The position numbers and the translations under genes were made by a program. Shown here one piece after another: positions 26,955 through 35,919 of a DNA stretch of 64,000 nucleotides (its first letter is position 1; each line of letters opens with the position of its first letter). The notes under the pieces are model-generated. The model worked only from the letters and a program-made list of their open reading frames with translations. It did not search any database and had not been told where the DNA came from. Source of the DNA: Candidatus Heimdallarchaeota archaeon (GTDB lineage Archaea; Asgardarchaeota; Heimdallarchaeia; Heimdallarchaeales; Heimdallarchaeaceae); assembly GCA_030603365.1 (NCBI GenBank), contig JAUVXV010000002.1, positions 402,757-466,756 of the forward strand. The letters run 5' to 3'.

Positions 26955-28178
26955 TTGGCTTCAAAGATTCTTGAATTTAAGTTCATAAAGTATGAACCTG
27001 TTTTATCAAACCTTAAAGATACATATAATCAATATTCAAATTGTTACAATGATTTCAAAAAAGCTGGAGAGGAAAATGTTGCTTTTAAGGTTCTCTCATA
27101 TCATTATGCAGGAATGCTATATGTGATAAAAGGAGACGAACTAGTTTCGAAGAAGAAATTTGAAGAAGCTCTCACTAACTACGAAGAAGGTTTAAAGCTG
27201 ATTAATCGTTCCAGAGCTTCAAGAGGAAGAGAAGGAGATAAGATCTTCAATGAAATGTTTATGTGGATTAACCATTGCGAAGGAATGCTAAGAATATGTA
27301 AAAGTTTCACTGAGACAGACACAACTAAAAGATTAAACCATATCGAAGAAAGTGTCACATATTTCAATAATTTTTATGATACGAGAAAACTTGAGGAAGA
27401 CATTATTAACACAAAAGCAGCTGAAGCGAGATTAAGCTATGCAGAATATAGGTTTAATTTCATCAAATCAGAATTGTATTCTGATGACACAAAAACTTCT
27501 AAGAAGCATCTTTTAAAGGCAAGATCTAGCATTATGAAGGCTAATTACGTGTATAATTCTTTGTTCGATGAACTGGAAGACTTACAAAATAGAGTTGATG
27601 AAATTACTAAACTTCACATAGTTGGTAGGGCTGAAGGCTTCTGGGATCAAGGAATACAACACATAACGGAGAGCAATTTTAATGAAGCTCAAAGGCATTT
27701 TACCATAGCATCAAAATACTACGCCCGAGCAAGCGTTATTTGTGCTAATTTCATGGAACAGAGATTGTATCTAGCCTTATCTAGAATAACTGAAGCAAGT
27801 CAGTACGAATCAGAAGCAAATGAGATGTATAAAAGGCAAGATAAACCAAAAGAAGCTAGTGAGTTGTTCAACGAAGCGGTTAATATTGTTGATATAGCTT
27901 TAGGGTTGTTAACAAGTATAAAGAGTGAATCTTTGATTAATAATATGACTGCTCAAAGGTCTTTTTATGAAGCTCTTTCATTCGAAACAGAAGGAATATA
28001 TCTATTTGATTGTGAACAATTTGAAGAAGCTTTAAAATTATTCGAAGATGCTATGAAGAAGCTTGAAGAAACCCAATTAAGCGCTTCAGAAGGTAACATT
28101 GACCAGTTATTAGAGTTTGTTAGAACTGCTAAGAGTGAAGTAGAAGGGTATATTTCCATGACACAAGCAATGATCTAG
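26955..28178 (+). CDS. Uncharacterised all-helical (TPR-like) protein
   Basis: The 407-residue soluble protein is almost entirely alpha-helical. Recurrent segments such as KKFEEALTNYEEGLKLI, SNFNEAQRHFTIASKYY, KEASELFNEAVNIVDIAL and EQFEEALKLFEDAMKKLEE have the A/Y-rich spacing of tetratricopeptide repeats, so it is probably a scaffold for protein binding. I do not recognise a named family. It starts with TTG at 26955; TATA-like sequence (CTTTTATTTTTAG) lies just upstream. Its last 50 bases overlap the end of the convergent DUF3160 gene. Confidence 0.78.
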   Translation: MASKILEFKFIKYEPVLSNLKDTYNQYSNCYNDFKKAGEENVAFKVLSYHYAGMLYVIKGDELVSKKKFEEALTNYEEGLKLINRSRASRGREGDKIFNEMFMWINHCEGMLRICKSFTETDTTKRLNHIEESVTYFNNFYDTRKLEEDIINTKAAEARLSYAEYRFNFIKSELYSDDTKTSKKHLLKARSSIMKANYVYNSLFDELEDLQNRVDEITKLHIVGRAEGFWDQGIQHITESNFNEAQRHFTIASKYYARASVICANFMEQRLYLALSRITEASQYESEANEMYKRQDKPKEASELFNEAVNIVDIALGLLTSIKSESLINNMTAQRSFYEALSFETEGIYLFDCEQFEEALKLFEDAMKKLEETQLSASEGNIDQLLEFVRTAKSEVEGYISMTQAMI

Positions 28179-30387
28179 AAAAAGATAAGGGTTGTTCTAG
28201 TTTATTTACTATCACGCTAATCTCGAATTTCACAGACGTATGTATGTTCAAACCGGTTTGTATCCATTGAGGTGGGCTGGGTGGATTTGTATCCAGCATG
28301 CTATACCAAGCTTCATCAGTTAAACGATCACCTGAAGGATGTTCAAATTCATAATATGAAAATGTTGCTCCACGAGTTAAATACAAATTTCCTTCATGAT
28401 CTTGAACTACAACATAGATTGTATAAGGATCTCCTACACCAACTTCTAATACCTTATCATCACAAGTATGGACGTCTGCAATTACAGCTGTTCTATCTTC
28501 TTCCTCATTAGAATCGGGATCTTCAGAATCGAAAGTTGTGATCTCAAGTAAACTCCCACCAACTCCATCAATATAATCAAGATCAGAATCTATTGATTTA
28601 TTCTCTAATTCTTTCACACTTATCTCAGCTAGTTTTTCAAAATGAAAAGCTGCCCAATATAGTTTACTTTCAAAATCATCGAGTAGTAATCCACGTGATT
28701 CTAAACCATCATACATCATTCTTGTTAAACTAGCTAGCCTTGAGTAAACGTGTGGATAGGGTTCAACATATCCATGATGAATATCAGGCCATATTACTCC
28801 AGGTATTGTATAGGATTGTTTAGCATATAAAATTGTATCATGCCTCAACTCTGCCCAAGAACCCAAAGTTGTCATTAATGCTTTATCAGCCCATCTGGAA
28901 CTCTGCATAAAGCCAGGATAACCATCAAAAGAATCACTTAACAGAGGAAAGAGAACATATAACCAAGTCCAATAAAGATTTTGAACCCATTCACTCTCAT
29001 TCAAGCTTCTAAATTCATATCTTAGTTCACTTATTTGGTTATCATAATCTGGATAGTCATCATTTTCGTTTTGCATGTAATAATCAGATCTTGGGCTACC
29101 GAAAACTGAAAAAACATCCAAACCGGTTGGAAATTTTCTACCTGAAACCTCTGTATCTACTAATTTTTGAAAGATATAAGAATCGGGGACAAATCTTTGC
29201 CCCATGAGTTTAAAACCAGGAAGGTTTCCTTGTGTCCCCATAGAATTAATAAGAGGATTGCGAAGGGTAGAAATAGATTCTATCATAGTGGATATGAGTG
29301 ACGATGAAGAAAGATCATCTCCAGATGGATAGTAGAAATTTTCCCAAACCTCGTAATATTCTTTTGGGGTTAGATCATCAGAAGCACCTACATAAAATTT
29401 TGTTGGCTCATATAATTTATCCCAATAATCCCATACAGTTTCAGAACCTATAGTTGAATTGAATGAAGAGATGAGTAACATAGCCATTCTAGTTTGTTCT
29501 ATGTCTAATTCAGGATAATCGTCTATAGGGACAGTTGAAAAAACCATTCTTCCAGCATACATCATTGCTTTGAAGTAATTTGCTAGAATTTCAGTACGAG
29601 TATAGTGTCCTCGAACAATATATTGAGTATAATCTTCAAAGTAATCGAAAATCGCTGAAGGGGTTCTTACAGTGGCATTAATTAGATCAAGTTCTGCTTG
29701 AGTAAGCGTTACGACTTCAGTAGGAATTGTATTAGTTTCACTGATAAGGTAAAGCATTACAGAAAGATAAGCAATATTTTTGTTTAAAGCATCATGAACA
29801 CTTGATTCAGTTACTGTGGTATTTAGAGCAATTTGAGCATCTCGAAGTGCATATAGCATAGTCTCAAAATATTCAACAAATCTTTGCATCTCCAATAGTC
29901 TTAAACTGGTGTCATAAAGAACATGATAAGTATGTAAACACAAATCAGTAGTTACAAATTTGGGTATCTCATACCCATCGTATTCGTTATCATAAACATC
30001 ATATATATTCTTATATCCTTCATCTGCAATAGCGAAACCATATTGGCTTAATTGCTCTTTTATATTTGAATATACATATAGATCTTGTGTGTCAACATTT
30101 GACAAGTCAGATTTTATTTTCTTTGGACTAATACTTGGGGTATAATTAAGATTTAAAGGAATAAAGGTTGAAAAATCATTTTCAATTTCATATTGTATGT
30201 TTAGAGTAGCTGCTGTATCCGCAATGAAACCTTCACCACTCCAGCCACCATCAGATGTTTCAGGTCTTAAAACAACAATGAGACTTGTTGTTATAATTAT
30301 TATCAATAAGCTTGAAATTCCAATTATCAGCGTCTTCCTTCCTACTTTAAACATACTATCACAAATCGCTAAAAATAGCTCATACAC
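28129..30387 (-). CDS. Membrane-anchored DUF3160 surface protein (copy 1)
   Basis: The 752-residue protein starts with a membrane anchor (TLIIGISSLLIIIITTSLIVVL) and continues as one large extracellular domain of the DUF3160 family. Family landmarks are LMGQRFVPDSYIFQKLV, the SPRSDYYMQ region, FPLLSDSFDGYPGFMQSS and TLGSWAELRHDTILYAKQSY. The molecular function of the family is unknown. A second copy lies at 51668-53839 with the same domain order; the two align through most of their length. This copy ends about 20 residues later because its frame runs 50 bases into the opposite-strand gene. The strand upstream (30388-30603) also holds a structured RNA transcribed the other way. Confidence 0.88.
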   Translation of the reverse strand: MYELFLAICDSMFKVGRKTLIIGISSLLIIIITTSLIVVLRPETSDGGWSGEGFIADTAATLNIQYEIENDFSTFIPLNLNYTPSISPKKIKSDLSNVDTQDLYVYSNIKEQLSQYGFAIADEGYKNIYDVYDNEYDGYEIPKFVTTDLCLHTYHVLYDTSLRLLEMQRFVEYFETMLYALRDAQIALNTTVTESSVHDALNKNIAYLSVMLYLISETNTIPTEVVTLTQAELDLINATVRTPSAIFDYFEDYTQYIVRGHYTRTEILANYFKAMMYAGRMVFSTVPIDDYPELDIEQTRMAMLLISSFNSTIGSETVWDYWDKLYEPTKFYVGASDDLTPKEYYEVWENFYYPSGDDLSSSSLISTMIESISTLRNPLINSMGTQGNLPGFKLMGQRFVPDSYIFQKLVDTEVSGRKFPTGLDVFSVFGSPRSDYYMQNENDDYPDYDNQISELRYEFRSLNESEWVQNLYWTWLYVLFPLLSDSFDGYPGFMQSSRWADKALMTTLGSWAELRHDTILYAKQSYTIPGVIWPDIHHGYVEPYPHVYSRLASLTRMMYDGLESRGLLLDDFESKLYWAAFHFEKLAEISVKELENKSIDSDLDYIDGVGGSLLEITTFDSEDPDSNEEEDRTAVIADVHTCDDKVLEVGVGDPYTIYVVVQDHEGNLYLTRGATFSYYEFEHPSGDRLTDEAWYSMLDTNPPSPPQWIQTGLNIHTSVKFEISVIVNKLEQPLSFSRSLLVSWKYTLLLHS

Positions 30388-30488
30388 ACTAATAAACTTT
30401 CTTGCTAAACGCTCTTAGACTTAAGGAATCATAAAATAACTAAACAAAGACGAATTACTACTAATACGTTTTAGTTCTTTACAGAAAA

Positions 30489-30496
30489 CTTTAAAC
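30489..30496 (+). promoter_or_regulatory. TATA box of the structured RNA
   Basis: CTTTAAAC is centred 26-27 bases before G30519, exactly where the long closing stem of the predicted RNA begins. No protein start codon lies downstream within reach, so this box probably serves the non-coding transcript. Confidence 0.5.
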
Positions 30497-30518
30497 TAGA
30501 CCTAATCAAGTTCATTTT

Positions 30519-30597
30519 GGAGAATCATCTGTGAAGAAACAACGGTCTCGGATTCAGTAGAATATGACAGCTGATGGGCGGACTGAGGTGATTCTTC
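30519..30597 (+). ncRNA. Structured small RNA, probably C/D-box-like with a kink-turn
   Basis: A 79-base segment folds with an 11-pair closing stem: 30519-30529 (GGAGAATCATC) pairs fully, with two wobbles, to 30587-30597 (GGTGATTCTTC). Just inside the stem lie GTGAAGA (30531-30537), one base off box C, and CTGA (30583-30586), a perfect box D; their tandem G-A pairs are those of a kink-turn. Internal C'/D'-like elements are ATGACAG (30564-30570) and CGGA (30549-30552), leaving candidate guides of 11 and 12 bases (30538-30548 and 30571-30582). A TATA box sits 26 bases upstream of the stem and a T-rich tail follows. The length exceeds the usual 50-60 bases of archaeal C/D guides, so another K-turn RNA is possible. 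Confidence 0.55.
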
Positions 30598-30603
30598 TTT
30601 ATT

Positions 30604-32340
30604 TCATTCTAAGACAACTTCAATTATCGAATTATATCTATCAAATGAAAGCCTCTTGTGCCCAGTTGCTGAAACTAAACCTAAGGAGTTTCCTCCAGAC
30701 AAATCATCTTGTAAAGAGAAGTAAACAAAGCCTTTAATCTTTGGTTCATTAAGGCAGAGTTCCAACATTCTTGCTAAAGTAGCTGCTTGAATTCTTTCAC
30801 CATACATAACTGCTGAAATACCAAATTCACATATCCATAGTTCTTTTGTTGAAGCTGTAGCATCTTGTAGAAATAGAGTCAAGTCCAATTCTCGAGCATG
30901 CACAATAAAATAATCGATTCCCAGAAAATCAAGGGTTGTGTTTTTCCACAAGGATTGGAAAACACTTACTTCATAATACACTCCAAAGTCGTTATATGAT
31001 AGATTTACACCTATTTCTGTATCATTTGAGTAAGTTCGTAGAACTGTTACTGTATCTTCTATAGCTTCAGCCCATTCATCAGGTGTTGGAAGGTCTATAA
31101 CATAAGCTGATGAAAAACCATAAGGCTCTGGGTAAATCAAAAGAAATTCAGGGTCACATAATTGAATTATCTCTATTGCTTGATTTTCTATTTCTGCGAT
31201 ATAATCAGTAAAGTTTATTGTTTGGAAATTCCATATTGGGAAACCATATCCATATGTTGACAACATAATTTTGAAACCATTTGCTTTAAGTTCATCTGTT
31301 ATGCCTTGTAATTCCGTACTATGATTATAAAGTAATTCAGATTTTATATCCATTCGAACAGTGGTTACATTGAGATCCAACAGTATCTCCAATTCATATT
31401 GAAATTCTTCATAATAATTGTCTGATAAACTTTGCTGATAAGTAACTGTCTTTAATGATACACCAAATTCAAAATCATTTCTTACAGGATATTCAGGAGC
31501 ATAATTTTTGGAGGTAAACTCTCCATATGAAGCCATTGTTCCAATATTTAGAAGTGTGAATACAATTAGAAGTATAATCCCCATCGCATATATTCCCTTA
31601 GCACCATTATCTAGAAAAACTTTAATTTGAGGTAATATTGGTAGTTTTTCTCTTTCTGAAGGATCAAATCCGTCAGTAAAAACACTTGATTTAGAATTTT
31701 CATCAGTTTTTGTTTTCTTCTTTTCTGATTTTTTCTCAACAGATGCCTCTTTCTTTGGTTTATTCTTCTGTTTTTCATCCACACTTTTACCTTTCTTTTT
31801 GAATTTAAGTGGAATTGCGAGAGGTATTAAAATAAGTACAGGATAGAAATACCCAACTGCGCCATATAGAAAGGCTTCAAAGGAAGCATATCCTATCGAA
31901 GGGATAATCATGAACCACTCAAGAGCCTTAGGTAGAATGAAGGCAGTCTGAGCTTCTATGAAGTTCAGTAAAAGCATACAGGATTGGAGGGCAAGCACTG
32001 TGAATAAAACATTGATTATCTTTCCCCATCTTGTAGCTTCGATTGATTTCTTGAAAGCGAGAATAGTTACCACTAGATTATTTACAAAGAGTATAAAACA
32101 TCCTACAAGACCACCCCAAATAAACTCAATTGATAAAGATAAGCTAAACCATAGAAAAGCTAGAACCGTTCCTATTAACATCACTCCTGCTGAACTCAAG
32201 TTCCATGCTTTCTTTGTAAAATCAGGTTTTGCCAAAGATTCATAAATTAATTTTCCTGATACACTAGCATTATATAACAATGCTAAATAAGCAAAAACAA
32301 TTGAAGCTTCTGGTGGTAAGATAGACATAGTGCTCAACAT
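30604..32340 (-). CDS. Membrane protein with extracellular glycosidase-like barrel
   Basis: The 578-residue protein has about six N-terminal membrane helices, a highly charged cytosolic loop (about residues 190-245, Lys/Glu/Ser-rich), a further helix (GIYAMGIILLIVFTLLNIG) and an extracellular C-terminal domain of about 300 residues. That domain reads like a TIM-barrel glycoside hydrolase of clan A type: NVTTVRMDI, FKIMLSTYGYG, EFLLIYPEPYGFSS with a possible acid/base Glu, FLGIDYFIV, and LWICEFGIS with a possible nucleophile Glu, then GFVYFSLQDD. It may trim extracellular or cell-surface sugars. Fusion to a polytopic membrane part is unusual. The family is not named with certainty. Confidence 0.72.
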   Translation of the reverse strand: MLSTMSILPPEASIVFAYLALLYNASVSGKLIYESLAKPDFTKKAWNLSSAGVMLIGTVLAFLWFSLSLSIEFIWGGLVGCFILFVNNLVVTILAFKKSIEATRWGKIINVLFTVLALQSCMLLLNFIEAQTAFILPKALEWFMIIPSIGYASFEAFLYGAVGYFYPVLILIPLAIPLKFKKKGKSVDEKQKNKPKKEASVEKKSEKKKTKTDENSKSSVFTDGFDPSEREKLPILPQIKVFLDNGAKGIYAMGIILLIVFTLLNIGTMASYGEFTSKNYAPEYPVRNDFEFGVSLKTVTYQQSLSDNYYEEFQYELEILLDLNVTTVRMDIKSELLYNHSTELQGITDELKANGFKIMLSTYGYGFPIWNFQTINFTDYIAEIENQAIEIIQLCDPEFLLIYPEPYGFSSAYVIDLPTPDEWAEAIEDTVTVLRTYSNDTEIGVNLSYNDFGVYYEVSVFQSLWKNTTLDFLGIDYFIVHARELDLTLFLQDATASTKELWICEFGISAVMYGERIQAATLARMLELCLNEPKIKGFVYFSLQDDLSGGNSLGLVSATGHKRLSFDRYNSIIEVVLE

Positions 32341-32382
32341 AAAAAAGATAAGATGTTTAAATGTCTTACCATTTTTGGTTTA

Positions 32383-33102
32383 TTAAGGCATTAATAACCG
32401 ATGTAAATCTGATATAGTTCCTCTGTAATCTGGTTCAATTTCCTGAGTGATTTTATCTTCATTTTCTAAAGCTGTTTCTACCAGAAAAGTTTGATAGCCA
32501 TGTTTTTTTGCAACAAGGTCTCTATAACCATCATTTCCGATCATCAAAGAATTATTAGGATTTATGTTCATTTCTTTAGCTATATTCAACCAGTAATTCT
32601 TGTTATTTTTGCAATAGAAACTATTTTGAGCATGAGTGATTAGTTCAAAAAACTCTTCTGAAATATTCCCCCATTTCATTCTCTTCTGAACAGCAATAAA
32701 TGGAAAAACAGGATTTGTTGCTAAAATTACTTTTGTTTGTGGAAGATGTTGTTTAATTTTTGAAAGTAAATTCTTTGCACCATCCATTTGACTTATTAAA
32801 GGTTTAATCGCACTATAATCAGTTTGATAGAATTGAAGAAATCTCTCAGTTATTTTATCGCACTCAACCTCAAATTTAGGGCAAAAGTCTAGAAGAAATT
32901 CTTCTAGTGTTGTGGTTTCCTTGTTATCACTGTTTTCCATAACATCTGTTGATCTTAGAAGTTCTTGATAGAAGTTTTCTGGATTAGGGATCAAATCAAT
33001 GAAAAACTTAGCTGCTGTACCTAAGTAGGTTTTTACAAATAGATCAGGGTCAAAATAGATTAAGGTTCCATCTAAATCAAAAAGTAAAGCTTCAAACGTC
33101 AT
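32383..33102 (-). CDS. HAD superfamily hydrolase
   Basis: A 239-residue HAD hydrolase: motif I ALLFDLDGTLIYFD at the N-terminus, motif II VILATNPVFP, and motif IV LMIGNDGYRDLVAKKHG with GND in the usual place of GDS or GDD. A helical cap domain lies between motifs I and II. Substrate unknown. It lies 12 bases downstream of a DegV gene on the same strand and may share its transcript. Confidence 0.85.
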   Translation of the reverse strand: MTFEALLFDLDGTLIYFDPDLFVKTYLGTAAKFFIDLIPNPENFYQELLRSTDVMENSDNKETTTLEEFLLDFCPKFEVECDKITERFLQFYQTDYSAIKPLISQMDGAKNLLSKIKQHLPQTKVILATNPVFPFIAVQKRMKWGNISEEFFELITHAQNSFYCKNNKNYWLNIAKEMNINPNNSLMIGNDGYRDLVAKKHGYQTFLVETALENEDKITQEIEPDYRGTISDLHRLLMP

Positions 33103-33114
33103 ATCATCACTTCT

Positions 33115-33993
33115 TCATCTTAGAAATTTATAATGGGTATCTAAGCATATTCCTATACACCCTGGACCTGTATGTGTAACAATCGTCATTCCGAGTTCAT
33201 CTATGGACACATTAAAATCTTTAGGTTGGATTACATCTTCTATGTGTTTCTTTAACATGTTAGCAGATTCTTCATTTTTCGCATGCATTATGTATGCATT
33301 GAATTTTTCTGGTCTTCCAGTTTTTTCATAGACAGAATTAAAGGATTCTATTACAGCATTTTTGTGCCCTCTAACTGTTTTTACAACTTCCATTTTTCCT
33401 GAGATGAAGTTAATAATAGGTTTCATGTCAGCAAGTTTAGCAATCCAATATTTTGACTTACTCAATCTACCTCCTCTATGTAAATAGATTAAGTCAGCAA
33501 CTGTAAAACCTACTTCAAGTTTATTTCGATATTCATCAAGTTTAACCATTATTTCTTCAGGTGATAGGTCCTCTTGCGCTAATTCAGAAGCCATAATTGC
33601 AAGTATTCCTATACCAAATGTAGCTAATTGCGAATCATATATGTAAACTTTAGCAGCATCTTCTACTTTTTTCTCGTACATCCTTTTTGCATTAATAGCA
33701 GTATTATAAGATCCAGATATTCCCGAAGAAATTACAATGTTAAGTACTTCATCGGCTTCTTTTCCTAATTGTTCAAAAAGTTCATACTGGTGATGAAGTG
33801 TCGGATTAGCAGTTTGAGGATATTCTTTTGATGCATAAAATTTCTCATAGAACTGCTCTAAGGTTATATCAACACCTTCATAGTAGATGTCGTCACCAAA
33901 TCTAATTACAGTAGGTACAAGAGAAAGGTCGTATTTTTTTACCATTTCAGGTGTAAGATCAGCTGCACTATCAGTCATTATTTTTACTGTCAT
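33115..33993 (-). CDS. DegV family protein (copy 1)
   Basis: A 292-residue DegV-fold protein. The N-terminal IMTDSAADLTPEMVKKYDL and the signature SSGISGSYNTAINAKRMYE with IYDSQLATFGIG are family hallmarks; the C-terminal MTIVTHTGPGCIGI closes the lipid pocket. In bacteria DegV proteins (FakB) hold a fatty acid for phosphorylation by FakA; no FakA-like kinase is nearby, and the archaeal ligand is unknown. It follows the next DegV copy on the same strand with a 57-base gap, and the two are clearly paralogous. Confidence 0.92.
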   Translation of the reverse strand: MTVKIMTDSAADLTPEMVKKYDLSLVPTVIRFGDDIYYEGVDITLEQFYEKFYASKEYPQTANPTLHHQYELFEQLGKEADEVLNIVISSGISGSYNTAINAKRMYEKKVEDAAKVYIYDSQLATFGIGILAIMASELAQEDLSPEEIMVKLDEYRNKLEVGFTVADLIYLHRGGRLSKSKYWIAKLADMKPIINFISGKMEVVKTVRGHKNAVIESFNSVYEKTGRPEKFNAYIMHAKNEESANMLKKHIEDVIQPKDFNVSIDELGMTIVTHTGPGCIGICLDTHYKFLR

Positions 33994-34050
33994 CTTTGAA
34001 ACCTAAGGGAAAAGAAAAAAAGAGGAATTTAAACTTTGCTTGTAAAAAAG

Positions 34051-34938
34051 TTACAATTCCACATTTCGAGTCATAATAATAACTATAGTTCCAGGACCTG
34101 TGTGAGAAGTAATGACACCACCTATATCGTATATCTCACCGATGTTTATCTCTGGGTATTTCTCCTTTATCTTCTTTGCATAAGCTTCTGTTTCAGTTCT
34201 AAAAGCAGCTTGAGTGAAATGCACTGTAAGATTGCTCAAATCATCTTCAATATCATTTAGTTGCATTTCTAATATAGTATCAATTGCTTTATCTAAACCT
34301 GTTACACTTTTTACAACCTCAACTTTTCCGTCTACGAGGCTTAATATAGGTATTTTAGATAGAAGAGATCCTAGATAGTATTTAGCCCTACTTAAACGTC
34401 CACCATCAAAGAGCCATCTTAAATCAGAAACAGTGAAATAGAAAGAGTAATCCTTTTCTCTCCATTCATCTAGCTTTTTGACAATTTCCTCTGCTTTCAA
34501 ACCTTGTTTTACAAAATTAGTGGCTTTGATCACAATTAAACCGAAGGGAGTACTTGTTGATCTACTATCATATACGAAGATTTTAGCTCCATCAGGATTG
34601 GATTTTTCATACATTTTCTTTGCCATTCTAGCATTATTTACTGCCCCACTTATATCACTAGAAAGATGCATGGAAATTATCTGATCGTATTTATCTCCAT
34701 AAGTTTCATATGCCTTTAACAAATCAGCTTGTGTTGATTGAGAGGTAGTAGGATGTTCAGTAGTTTTAGATAATTTCTCATAAAATTCTGAAGTTTTGAG
34801 ATTTTCTAATTCTTTATACTCTTCTACACCAAACATAATTTGCATGGGAACCCATTGAACGTCGTATTTATCATATAGTGTTACGTCATTAGGAAAATTC
34901 AAATCTGCACTTGTATCACAAATAATCTTAATAGTCAT
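34051..34938 (-). CDS. DegV family protein (copy 2)
   Basis: The 295-residue paralogue has ICDTSADLNFPNDVTLYDKYDV at the N-terminus, the binding signature MHLSSDISGAVNNARMAKKMYE, VYDSRSTSTPFGLIVIKA and the ending VITSHTGPGTIVIIM. It starts the degV-degV-HAD run. Its ligand is unknown; the divergence between the copies suggests distinct lipids or partners. The ATG at 34938 follows an AT-rich stretch with no clear ribosome site, consistent with a short leader. Confidence 0.92.
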   Translation of the reverse strand: MTIKIICDTSADLNFPNDVTLYDKYDVQWVPMQIMFGVEEYKELENLKTSEFYEKLSKTTEHPTTSQSTQADLLKAYETYGDKYDQIISMHLSSDISGAVNNARMAKKMYEKSNPDGAKIFVYDSRSTSTPFGLIVIKATNFVKQGLKAEEIVKKLDEWREKDYSFYFTVSDLRWLFDGGRLSRAKYYLGSLLSKIPILSLVDGKVEVVKSVTGLDKAIDTILEMQLNDIEDDLSNLTVHFTQAAFRTETEAYAKKIKEKYPEINIGEIYDIGGVITSHTGPGTIVIIMTRNVEL

Positions 34939-35085
34939 GACTTTGTTAAAAGAAATGGTTTTTTTTAAATATTTGCTACTTTTATTGCCAAATAATATTA
35001 ATGTATATATTTTTTAGAATTTAATGAATTAATAAGTAGCCAAAAGATACAGAAGAGCAAAATATTTAAGTTGGCTGTATAGAGC

Positions 35086-35862
35086 ATGATTAGAAATCGA
35101 AGGATTAAGGAATCAATGTTGCAAAGAATCAAGACAAAACTCCTAGTAAATCTTACAATCATTCTGTTTGTAGGATTGACTTTATCTCAATTAGCCAATA
35201 ATAATACTACATATGCAGACTTTGAAAATGAAGTAAACAGAAAAGAAGCTATCTGCTTCCCTAATTTGAGTCCAATTAATGATTCTTTTCTAGAAAGACC
35301 TATCCTGGATGTTTCCAAATCAGTTAATGCTACAGTTATCAATCCAGATTTGAGTGAATGGATATGTGTAAATGTGACAATAACAAACATAAGCAATTAT
35401 ACTGCTTACAACTTAACTACAACAGATCCTGGATTTGAAGATTGGGCTGTTTCCAGCCTTAATGTAACTGAGCAAAAGTGGGTTATCATTGAAAATAACG
35501 CATCAGTTTATTATTTTTATTACTTTAAACCATTATCAGAGGGGAATTTCACTTTAGAACCAACTGACATAGTATATGTTGATGTTAATGGAACAGAATA
35601 TCATGCTCAATCTCAGCGATTTATTATAATTGTAATAAAACCAGAGAGTATCGAAGTTATAGATGCAGAGTTATGGTTAAACATTCTTTATTACACTATT
35701 ATCATATCAGGTGTTTTAGGAGCTATCGTCTTGTTTGACCTCTTTGTTATTAAGAGACCAAAAGGAACTAAAAAACAGAAACAAAAAGTAGTGGATAAAA
35801 AGGGTACTTCAACTCAAAAGAATAAGAAACAAGTTAAACGAAAAACCAAAAAGCGAAGATAG
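35086..35862 (+). CDS. Single-pass secretory protein resembling translocon-associated protein beta
   Basis: The 258-residue protein has an N-terminal signal helix (LLVNLTIILFVGLTLSQLA), a 140-residue extracytoplasmic beta-sandwich-like domain with many N-x-S/T sequons, one membrane helix (about residues 198-221) and a Lys/Arg-rich cytosolic tail. This is the topology of TRAP-beta (SSR2). The domain also follows that protein's pattern: ILDVSKSVNATVIN, then VTITNISNYTAYNL, DPGFEDWAVSSLNVTEQKW and YYFYYFKPLSEGNFTLEP. A generic CARDB/NEW3 domain would give a similar pattern, so homology is an inference. An AATATTTAAG box (35061-35070) lies just before the ATG. The neighbour on the same strand is GET3, another membrane-targeting gene. 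Confidence 0.6.
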   Translation: MIRNRRIKESMLQRIKTKLLVNLTIILFVGLTLSQLANNNTTYADFENEVNRKEAICFPNLSPINDSFLERPILDVSKSVNATVINPDLSEWICVNVTITNISNYTAYNLTTTDPGFEDWAVSSLNVTEQKWVIIENNASVYYFYYFKPLSEGNFTLEPTDIVYVDVNGTEYHAQSQRFIIIVIKPESIEVIDAELWLNILYYTIIISGVLGAIVLFDLFVIKRPKGTKKQKQKVVDKKGTSTQKNKKQVKRKTKKRR

Positions 35863-35889
35863 ATTTTCTTTCTTTTACAAATCTCATAT

Positions 35890-35897
35890 TTTATATA
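35890..35897 (+). promoter_or_regulatory. TATA box of the get3 gene
   Basis: TTTATATA is centred 26-27 bases before the ATG at 35920, so get3 has its own promoter and a leaderless message, even though it lies only 57 bases after the TRAP-beta-like gene. Confidence 0.6.
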
Positions 35898-35919
35898 GGC
35901 TTTAGTCAAAGTGTGATTA

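Noticed and set aside
30519..30597. tRNA gene at the structured RNA
   Set aside because: The closing stem is 11 pairs, there is no T-loop GTTC-like motif and no anticodon arm in the right place.
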